Source of the DNA: a virus
Length of the DNA: 44,401 nt
Strand: one strand, 5' to 3'
Virus record (IMG/VR): IMGVR_UViG_3300046516_000558
Coordinates: 1-44,401 of that record
The notes beneath the pieces are model-generated. The model worked only from the letters and a program-made list of their open reading frames with translations, made no database searches and was not told where the DNA came from. Position 1 is the stretch's first letter, and the number at the start of each line of letters is the position of its first letter. This document shows, in pieces, positions 29,608 to 36,237 of the stretch. Made by a program: the position numbers and the translations under genes.

Positions 29608-30907
29608 AATAGCCGCCTATCGAATTTAGAGTGGTCCCTCGTCCGGGATATTGCTGCCCCGCCACCGAGCCGTAAGGCGTCGAAGTCCACGACAGCGGCC
29701 GCGCCGCCGCCTGCGACACCGCCTGGAACATCTGGCTCGACGGCCCCGCCATGCCCGCCATCGGGTCTTGGACCGGAGCAAAGGTGGCCGGCTGGGGCGC
29801 AGCGGCTTGTTGCTGTCCCCCCGGAGGCTTAAAGCTGTTCGCCAGGTTCTCGAGCGGAGATTTGGCTTGCACTTCGTTGCCGTTGGCATCCTTCGTCGGC
29901 GGCGGACGGGTGAAGAGCTTCTTGAACAAGTCGCCGGCGTTCTGCGGCGGCGCGGCGGCGGTCGCGTCAGGCGGCTGTGGGTTGACCGTCGAGCCGCGCG
30001 CCTGGGCTGATGGGTCCATCACACCCGGGGCGGCCGTGATCGGCTGGCCGCTCTTAATCCAGTTGGCGGCATAGGCGTCGCCCTTCCACGGCGAAACGCC
30101 GCCGGTCTTCATCTGGTCGAGCGCGAACCGATCGGCCGCCTGCCATTGGTTTGGATCGCGCGGATCGACGCCGGCCTTGAGCGCGTCGACGCCCATGCCG
30201 TTGCGGGTGTTCAGCTGGAAGTCGCCAAACGACCACGGCACGCCCGCGGTGCGATCGACGTAGGAGGCCGCGTTCGGGTTCTGAGCGGACCAGGCGCGCA
30301 AGCCCTCGGCGTTGGCGATCCCCACGGCCAGATCGGGATTGACCCCTATCTTTTGCGCGTAGTCGCGGATGAACTGTTCGTGCGTCTCGTTACCGGACTG
30401 CCGGGCGGCGATCGAAGCCCGCGAGCCGGTGCCGCGGTTGAGGAGGTTCGCTGGCTGATGGGAGACTGGGGCGTCGGCCTCCATGTTCATCGCATACTCG
30501 CTGGGAACGTTCGGAACTTGGCTCCACGGCGTCCCCGCCGGCTCCGCGGCCGCTTCCTGCTGCCAGTTCGCCAGCTCGACATGATTGGGATCGCCGTGGA
30601 TCGCCCGCAACCCAACTTCCGGGGCGAGCCGCTCGAGTTCGGATTGCGGGATGCCCGTGACATCGCTGGCGACGCCGTATTGATGCGGAGAATAACCCGG
30701 GGCCGCCGCCGCGCGCGGGCCGCCTGGCTTGCCGAGCTGGCTGTAAAGATCGGCCTGCGATTGGCCCTTCATCCCCGGCCAGCCGTAAGCGCTGCGCACG
30801 CCTGAGATGAGGTTGGGAGCGTACCCCTCCGCCTTGGCGCGGGCCAGCAGCTTATCCAGCCGGTCCTGAAATGCGGGATCGAACCCAGTGTAGACGACGT
30901 TAGCCAC
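29600..30907 (-). CDS. Two-domain peptidoglycan hydrolase (M15 peptidase plus lysozyme-like)
   Basis: A 435-residue virion-type hydrolase. Residues 10-115 form an M15-type D-Ala-D-Ala carboxypeptidase/endopeptidase: SPHQYGVASD supplies the zinc ligands His75 and Asp82, and His109 lies in GDPNHVEL, the usual third ligand. Residues about 160-290 (QFIRDYAQKIGVNPDLAVGI...GDFQLN) resemble a transglycosylase/lysozyme-like fold with a candidate Glu in IANAEGL. The rest is Pro-rich and disordered. Together the two domains would cut both the peptide and the glycan of peptidoglycan during DNA entry. Two activities in one internal virion protein is an efficient arrangement; activities are inferred. Confidence 0.75.
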   Translation of the reverse strand: MANVVYTGFDPAFQDRLDKLLARAKAEGYAPNLISGVRSAYGWPGMKGQSQADLYSQLGKPGGPRAAAAPGYSPHQYGVASDVTGIPQSELERLAPEVGLRAIHGDPNHVELANWQQEAAAEPAGTPWSQVPNVPSEYAMNMEADAPVSHQPANLLNRGTGSRASIAARQSGNETHEQFIRDYAQKIGVNPDLAVGIANAEGLRAWSAQNPNAASYVDRTAGVPWSFGDFQLNTRNGMGVDALKAGVDPRDPNQWQAADRFALDQMKTGGVSPWKGDAYAANWIKSGQPITAAPGVMDPSAQARGSTVNPQPPDATAAAPPQNAGDLFKKLFTRPPPTKDANGNEVQAKSPLENLANSFKPPGGQQQAAAPQPATFAPVQDPMAGMAGPSSQMFQAVSQAAARPLSWTSTPYGSVAGQQYPGRGTTLNSIGGYYG

Positions 30908-32669
30908 TGAGCCCCCCGGCGATCTTCGGCCGTCGCTTGGTGTTGGCGAGCGCGCCCGCTAGGCCCCGGGCCCCAGCGCGCGGCATCGCCGTCGCCTGGC
31001 CCACCGGGGGCAGCATGGCGTTGAGGGCCGCGATGTTGCTGCGGCCGAAATGCTGCGCGGCGCGCGGCGTGAGCACCGCCTCGCCGGGACTCAGCATCGC
31101 CGGGACAGTGTCGGTGACGCCGGGCGTGCCGCGGGCATAACCTGTGCTGAAGTACCCCATGCTGGGTGCGCCCCAGCCGCCAGGGATCATCGGAGATGGC
31201 TGTCCCTTACCTGTCGGCTGCGCGCCGCCGCCCGACTTAGAGGCCGGCGGAGGCGGCTGGCGCGGGGCGAACGTGTCGCCGCCCATGATCTGATCCCCGA
31301 GCGCGACGTCGTTCATGTCCGGGACCTGGACGTCGGCCGACCCGAAGGCGAACCGCTGCATCCTCGGCATCCCCGCGCCGCGCGGCATCCGCACCGGCGG
31401 CCGGAACGCCGACATGGCGGCGATCCCCTTGGCCACGCCCGGGCCCGAGGGCGGGACGAAGCCGGCGAGCGACGGCGGCGCAACAAAGCCAGTCCCGGCG
31501 GCATAGCCGCGCGCCTTGTTGAGCGTCGGCATGTGGATGCCGAGCTTGCCGCCGGAACCGGGCAGCTCCCCGACCGCTTCGGGCGCGACCTTCTGTACGT
31601 CCTGCGCCATCGGCCCGACGACCTTCGGGGACTTCGGATCGGCCCCCTTGTAGCGGAAGGCGTAGGACGGGACGCCCACCGGGTCTTTGCCCACCTTCTC
31701 GACGTCCTTCTTCAGTCGGCGATCGGACGGCATCATGCCGTAGATGCTGCCGGCCGCGCTCGCGGTGTTGGCCATGATCGAGGCCCAGTCGGTGGGCGTG
31801 GTCGTCGTGGTGTTCGATTGGCCCGAGGTCGAGGTGTCGTGCGGGGTCATGCCGAGCGAGGACTCGAGCGTGCCGAGCTGCTGCTGCGGATAGTTGAACG
31901 CCTGATTGAACTTCGCCATCTGGGCATTGATCTGGTTCTGCTGCTGCATCTCCTGCGCTGCGCCGGCGGATTGCAGCATGTCGTAGTTGGCGACGTTCGA
32001 CTTGTTCATCGAGTCGCCAGTGTTTGTCAGCCCCTGCGAGGCGATGATGTCGGAGTTGATCTTCTGCTGCTGAGCGTTCTGGTTCGAGGTGTCCGCGGTG
32101 AGAGTGCGGTTGATGTCCCCGGTCGCCGCCGCCTGAGCCTGATTGAAGTTGGCCGCGTTCAACTGCGCGACCATCTGGCCGATGTTCATCGCGCCCTGAG
32201 CCTGGGCGACGCCCTGCTGGATCCCCTGGCGCGAACCGCCGAAAGCATTTGCCGAATTGGCCTGGTTGGCCTGCTGGTTCTGCGCCAGCGCGTTCTGCTG
32301 CTCCATGATCGGCAGCGTCGCGTTGATCACGTCCTTCGTGTACGGGTCCATGTAGGGCTGAAGATTGGTTCCCGCGATCTGCCCCGCCTTCACGCTGGTG
32401 GGGGTCTGGCCGAGCGCGCCGAGATAGCCGGCGGTCGCCGCGTTGAACTGGTCCGAACCGACGTTGCCGCTGTTCGCCGCGACGTCCCACCCCTGCTGCA
32501 TCTGCGGCGAGACGTCGGCAATCATCTGCCCCTGATATTGCTGGAGCGGCTGCTGCGCGACGTTCTGGGCGTAAGCGTAGTTTTGCTGACCCGCCTGCGT
32601 CATCCATGCCGGGATCTGATTGATCTGGTTCGACGTGGTGTCGTTGGTGGTGGTGCTGCCGCCGCTCAT
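30900..32669 (-). CDS. Virion protein with internal S74 chaperone-like domain
   Basis: A 589-residue protein in three parts. Residues 1-300 are Gln/Asn/Ala-rich and helical (repeated NQQANQANSAN-like text). Residues about 313-375 begin SDRRLKKDVEKVG, the hallmark of the S74 intramolecular chaperone domain, and continue with VVGPMAQDVQKVAPEAV. The C-terminus ends with 'G-T-P-G-V-T-D-T-V-P-A-M-L-S-P-G-E-A-V-L', a segment seen in phage tail and tape-measure proteins. S74 domains are normally C-terminal and cleave themselves off; here more than 200 residues follow. It starts by ATGA overlap with the gene before. Confidence 0.65.
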   Translation of the reverse strand: MSGGSTTTNDTTSNQINQIPAWMTQAGQQNYAYAQNVAQQPLQQYQGQMIADVSPQMQQGWDVAANSGNVGSDQFNAATAGYLGALGQTPTSVKAGQIAGTNLQPYMDPYTKDVINATLPIMEQQNALAQNQQANQANSANAFGGSRQGIQQGVAQAQGAMNIGQMVAQLNAANFNQAQAAATGDINRTLTADTSNQNAQQQKINSDIIASQGLTNTGDSMNKSNVANYDMLQSAGAAQEMQQQNQINAQMAKFNQAFNYPQQQLGTLESSLGMTPHDTSTSGQSNTTTTTPTDWASIMANTASAAGSIYGMMPSDRRLKKDVEKVGKDPVGVPSYAFRYKGADPKSPKVVGPMAQDVQKVAPEAVGELPGSGGKLGIHMPTLNKARGYAAGTGFVAPPSLAGFVPPSGPGVAKGIAAMSAFRPPVRMPRGAGMPRMQRFAFGSADVQVPDMNDVALGDQIMGGDTFAPRQPPPPASKSGGGAQPTGKGQPSPMIPGGWGAPSMGYFSTGYARGTPGVTDTVPAMLSPGEAVLTPRAAQHFGRSNIAALNAMLPPVGQATAMPRAGARGLAGALANTKRRPKIAGGLSG

Positions 32670-33037
32670 GGGACATCCCGCTGGAAGACGTAGTTTCGCG
32701 CTTTGACTTTCCAGCCGCGGCGACGCGCGTCGTCGGCCCAGCCGGGGCGGCCATAAGCAATGACGGTGGTCGCGCCTTCGCGCGCGGCGAACTCGAGCAC
32801 CCGATCGTGCAGAACGCGCGCATCGTCGATGTTGCCGACGACCGCGAGCACCTCGACCGCCTTGGCGCGCGGATAGGAGGCAATGCGGGTGATCGCAACC
32901 GACTCACCCTCGACGAACGATTGCATCCGGCGCGCGGCGAGCGCCTCGAGAATGTCGCTGACCCGGTAAAGATCACCCATGCGATCGAGCACGCGCTCGA
33001 GCTTGGCGAGATAAGGGTGAGGAACGTGCGCGGTCAT
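32666..33037 (-). CDS. Internal virion protein, T7 gp13-like / acetyltransferase-fold
   Basis: A 123-residue protein. The order 'F-x-E-G-E-S-V-A-I-T-R-I-x-x-Y-P-R-x-K-A-V-E-V-L-x-V-V-G' then a helix, 'G-A-T-T-V-I-A-Y-G-R-P-G-W-x-D-x-x-R-R-R-G-W' follows the GNAT-like fold used by gp13-type internal proteins of podophages. No acetyl-CoA site is obvious. It probably guides virion assembly rather than acetylates. ATGA overlaps on both sides. Confidence 0.6.
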   Translation of the reverse strand: MTAHVPHPYLAKLERVLDRMGDLYRVSDILEALAARRMQSFVEGESVAITRIASYPRAKAVEVLAVVGNIDDARVLHDRVLEFAAREGATTVIAYGRPGWADDARRRGWKVKARNYVFQRDVP

Positions 33038-33321
33038 GCCATCCTCCTCCTGGCTGCGAGCGCAATCGGGACCGCCACCAGCGTCCCGTCGCTCTTCACC
33101 TCGAGCGAGAACACCGCCGGCGTCGTTCCCGCCGGCGCGTCATTGGCGTGCAGGAGAAGTCCCGGCTGCGCCGTTCGCGTGTCGAGCTTGTTCGACAGAT
33201 CGTTCTTCGCCCACAGCGCCAGCGTGCGCAGATGGCGACTGAGCGCCGGCCCAATCTCTGGCGAATGCGGCAGTTCGGGCGGCGGCTGCGGAGTGACCGG
33301 AGTATGACCCAAGGATGACAT
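33034..33321 (-). CDS. Small virion-region protein, unknown function
   Basis: A 95-residue protein beginning MSSLGHTPVTPQPPPELPHS, Pro-rich then helical (RHLRTLALWAKNDLSNKL), ending in a beta-rich part. I chose ATG 33321, which overlaps the nozzle stop (TGATG); an in-frame start 51 nt upstream lies inside the nozzle gene. It is part of the tail block. Function unknown. Confidence 0.65.
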   Translation of the reverse strand: MSSLGHTPVTPQPPPELPHSPEIGPALSRHLRTLALWAKNDLSNKLDTRTAQPGLLLHANDAPAGTTPAVFSLEVKSDGTLVAVPIALAARRRMA

Positions 33322-35117
33322 CAGCGGTCGCCTCTCACAACTGAGTCGACCAGATGCTGGCCAACAGTCCACGGCAGAACCGGCGAGGCCGTCACCTCAA
33401 TCTTGAGCCGGATGTCGCGCCCCGTGGTCCGGAAGTCGACGAAACCGTCGTCGCGTACCGGGCGCGGCGCTGTCTGCAGTTCGGGCGCGCCCGTCGAGCG
33501 GCTGTTCCGATAAAACAGCGAGTAGCGCAGATTATCGACGCCGCCCTCGACATCGGGCATCATCTGCTTGACGGTGATCAGCCGCGCGCCGTTGGTCAGG
33601 TTGAGGTCGAACGTCTCGGCAAACGGCAGCTGCGCCCCGTTGTAGAACTGACCGAGCTCGTGCTCATACGCGACCACGCCGTCGGCCATGATCGTCTGCG
33701 CGGTGAAAGAGGCGGTGATGCCGGCCGAGCGCGACATCCTCCCTTGCGACCACCATCCCTCTTTGTAGCAGTAGATTACGCAGCGGGTGTTGTAGGGCTG
33801 GCCGAGCTGCGGAAAGAACCACCAAATCTCATTGAAATTGCCGACATGCACCATGCATGCCTGCTCGCGCACGTTGACGAGGTCGATGTCGTCGTCGATC
33901 CAGGCTCGCACCTTGCAAGCGACCGGCAGCATTGAAGTGCCGTCGTATGAAAACAGCCCCTGCTGCGAGAACCAAACCACCATCTCTGACGTCGTGATGA
34001 TGCTCTCGGGCGACCACGGCGTACAGTTCGCGCCCAGTTCGACGTAATTGTAAACGTAAGGGATGCCTAAGAAATTAGAGACGTAGGCTTTGTGAGCCGT
34101 GAAAAAAACCGTTCCGTTCCTGGTGGCGATCGCCGCAACGATCGGGCTCGCCGGCTCGATGTCGAGGAAGCCAGCTTGCGAAGTGACGTTGGAAAAATCC
34201 CAGGCATGGTAATTTTCCTGATCGCACCAGCCGAACCTCCGGAAGCTGCCTTGGCCCAGCGTCCCGTCGTCGACCATGCCGAAGATGACGACGAACCGTT
34301 CCTGGGTGACGACAAACAATCTCCCACGCGGAGCGACGCCCGTGCCGGTGTCGTCGCTGGTGACCTCGGTCATCGCCGCGGGCGCAACGCCGGTGCCGCC
34401 GCCGCTGGGATCCCACTCGAGCAGCCGCCCGTCGGGGCTGGTCATCGCCAGCAGAACCTGGCCGAAGTTGGCGAGCGACCAGGCGTTCGGCAGACGATCG
34501 ATCGGGATCAGGCTCGAGGGCCGCGGCTCGCTGTAGGCGCTGAACATCAGCGCATCGCCTGCCCCGGCGCTATCGATCGCCGCGCCGGCGGCTAGAGTGA
34601 CCGTCGTGCCGTCAAAGGCCGCAACCATCCCCACCAAGGGAGGATCGTCGGCCGGCCCGATGGTCATATCGAACACGCTCATGCCGGGCCAAATTAGGCC
34701 CAGATCGGTCGTCACCGGAATGTCGACGGATCCCGCGGCAAACCCCGCCGTCGCGGCGAATATGGCCCCCGCGCTGTAGACGCCGTCGCTATAGCCGCCT
34801 TCGCCCACCGGCAGCGGCGCGATCATGCCGTCGACCGGCGTGATGTCGGTCAGAACGCCGCCGATGTCGACGTAGATGTTGGTTTCGCACAGGTAGGCGA
34901 TGTAGTGGATGCCGTCGAGTCCATACCAGCCGTGGACCTTGCGACAGCGCGAGGCGAACGCCGGATAGGCGTACTGAGCTTGGCCGCCGACCGGAGCGAG
35001 TTGCCCCTCGACCCAGCGACACAAATTGACCTCGGCCCAGTTCGAGCTCCTCATCTTCTTCGTCGCCGTGGCGACCACGCCAGGCGGTATTTCGAGAGGA
35101 CGAAATTGCGTGGACAT
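33321..35117 (-). CDS. Tail nozzle / P22 gp10-like tail protein (putative)
   Basis: A 598-residue beta-rich protein. The opening (PLEIPPGVVATATKKMRSSN...NLCRWVEGQLAPVGG) and repeating aromatic strands fit the propeller-like tail nozzle proteins of short-tailed phages (P22 gp10, 'packaged DNA stabilization'). It would close the tail channel below the adaptor. The start has AAAAGGT about 9 nt upstream, part of a palindrome shared with the divergent HNH gene. Assignment rests on fold pattern, size and position. Confidence 0.6.
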   Translation of the reverse strand: MSTQFRPLEIPPGVVATATKKMRSSNWAEVNLCRWVEGQLAPVGGQAQYAYPAFASRCRKVHGWYGLDGIHYIAYLCETNIYVDIGGVLTDITPVDGMIAPLPVGEGGYSDGVYSAGAIFAATAGFAAGSVDIPVTTDLGLIWPGMSVFDMTIGPADDPPLVGMVAAFDGTTVTLAAGAAIDSAGAGDALMFSAYSEPRPSSLIPIDRLPNAWSLANFGQVLLAMTSPDGRLLEWDPSGGGTGVAPAAMTEVTSDDTGTGVAPRGRLFVVTQERFVVIFGMVDDGTLGQGSFRRFGWCDQENYHAWDFSNVTSQAGFLDIEPASPIVAAIATRNGTVFFTAHKAYVSNFLGIPYVYNYVELGANCTPWSPESIITTSEMVVWFSQQGLFSYDGTSMLPVACKVRAWIDDDIDLVNVREQACMVHVGNFNEIWWFFPQLGQPYNTRCVIYCYKEGWWSQGRMSRSAGITASFTAQTIMADGVVAYEHELGQFYNGAQLPFAETFDLNLTNGARLITVKQMMPDVEGGVDNLRYSLFYRNSRSTGAPELQTAPRPVRDDGFVDFRTTGRDIRLKIEVTASPVLPWTVGQHLVDSVVRGDR

Positions 35118-35125
35118 TATCCGAT

Positions 35126-35141
35126 ACCTTTTCTAAAAGGT
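35126..35141. promoter_or_regulatory. Palindrome supplying Shine-Dalgarno sequences to two divergent genes
   Basis: ACCTTTT-CT-AAAAGGT is a perfect inverted repeat in the 29-bp gap between the divergent starts at 35117 (minus) and 35147 (plus). Read on either strand it offers AAAAGGT at a workable distance from the start codon. Confidence 0.55.
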
Positions 35142-35146
35142 CGAGT

Positions 35147-35506
35147 ATGCCCTTCCAGCCCGGCGTTAAAACTCGTCTCAAACACGGCCACACCAACGCC
35201 CGTGAGAATACCGCAACCTACTGGAGTTGGCGGGCTATGAAGCTCAGGTGTCTCAACCCGAACTATCATGCCTTCCACCGCTACGGTGGACGCGGGATTA
35301 AAATCTGCGACCGTTGGCTCCACTCGTTTGAAAACTTCCTTGCCGATATGGGTGAACGCCCCGTTGGCCTGACCATCGACCGCGAAGACAAGGACGGCAA
35401 CTACGGCCCCGAAAACTGCCGCTGGGCAACCCGTAAGGAACAAGCGAACAATCGAAGCGATAGAAGGTGGACGCATCGCAATTCACCTACTGGTAACGAA
35501 TTATGA
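35147..35506 (+). CDS. HNH-type homing endonuclease-like protein
   Basis: A 119-residue protein on the strand opposite to all neighbours. It has the hallmark sequence of a common phage mobile-endonuclease family: 'T-Y-W-S-W-R-A-M-K-x-R-C-x-N-P-N', 'Y-G-G-R-G-I-K-I-C-D-R-W', 'D-M-G-x-R-P', 'L/T-I-D-R-E-D-x-D-G-N-Y-x-P-E-N-C-R-W-A-T'. It starts 29 nt from the divergent nozzle gene and overlaps the 3' end of the collar fibre gene by 20 nt. It appears to be a free-standing mobile gene inserted between two tail genes. Whether it cleaves sister genomes is unknown. Confidence 0.8.
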   Translation: MPFQPGVKTRLKHGHTNARENTATYWSWRAMKLRCLNPNYHAFHRYGGRGIKICDRWLHSFENFLADMGERPVGLTIDREDKDGNYGPENCRWATRKEQANNRSDRRWTHRNSPTGNEL

Positions 35507-36224
35507 AGTTGATCCCGATCCAGGGCGGCATGTTGTTGTGGCCGTCGCCGTCGCCGGCAGGATTAGTAGAGGCGAATGCGGTGATGCCGGTGCCGTTGTA
35601 CTGGATATCCGCGTTTCCGTTTGCGATGCTTATGCCGGTTTGGTTGCTCCCGGTGAATTGGCCTCCATCGCCAAGGGCCGTCCCTGTTGCGCCCGCAGTT
35701 GGAGAGGCGTTTTGGCGGAAAACATCAGGATGGTTGTGGCCCGGGTCGTTGACGAAGTGACTATGACCGGCATCCGAATGGTTATGGCCGGGATCGCTGA
35801 TGCTGACGAACGCGTCATGATCGTGCGTCGCGAGCTCCCCCCAGGTGAGGCTATGGTTCACCTCGCCGCCCGTGTCTCCCGCGCCGAAGCCAACTCCGCC
35901 GCCGACGTCGCCCGTTCCGATCGGAAATCTTCCCCGCATATCCGGCACGGCGTTCGATATGCCCGGGACCCCGCCGTAGGCATTGTTGAGGATCGGCGCG
36001 AGCAACGGAATATAGCTATTTGGATAAACCGTCCCATCGCAGAGCACCCAATTATCTGGCGGCGTACCCCCGGCGAACATGGTGATCTCGCCAATGACTA
36101 TGGCGTCGAAAACCTTGCTGTCGATCAGGTCGAGATCGGCGTTGAGCTTCACGCCCCAAGTCGTCGGCGAGCCGCTGATGTCGGGCTTAACCCAGTGGTA
36201 GTTGGTGGTGATCGTGTCGGCCAT
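35487..36224 (-). CDS. Tail-collar fibre protein, His-rich
   Basis: A 245-residue protein. Residues 42-68 (IGEITMFAGGTPPDNWVLCD...) form the phage tail-collar domain signature, continued by NAVPDMRGRFPIGTGD. The second half has repeated HNH/HxH motifs (DPGHNHSDAGHSHFVNDPGH), similar to the iron-coordinating histidines in the needle of T4 gp37. It probably forms a trimeric receptor-binding tip. The last 20 nt overlap the HNH gene. The N-terminus (TNYHWVKPDISGSPTTWGVK) is a common attachment segment in tail fibres. Confidence 0.78.
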   Translation of the reverse strand: MADTITTNYHWVKPDISGSPTTWGVKLNADLDLIDSKVFDAIVIGEITMFAGGTPPDNWVLCDGTVYPNSYIPLLAPILNNAYGGVPGISNAVPDMRGRFPIGTGDVGGGVGFGAGDTGGEVNHSLTWGELATHDHDAFVSISDPGHNHSDAGHSHFVNDPGHNHPDVFRQNASPTAGATGTALGDGGQFTGSNQTGISIANGNADIQYNGTGITAFASTNPAGDGDGHNNMPPWIGINFIIRYQ

Positions 36225-36237
36225 CAGCAGCGCTCCA

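Noticed and set aside
31050-32693. 547-codon plus-strand frame, and a 579-codon minus-strand frame at 31237-32976
   Set aside because: Both shadow the S74-domain gene; Arg-rich composition typical of off-frame GC-rich DNA.
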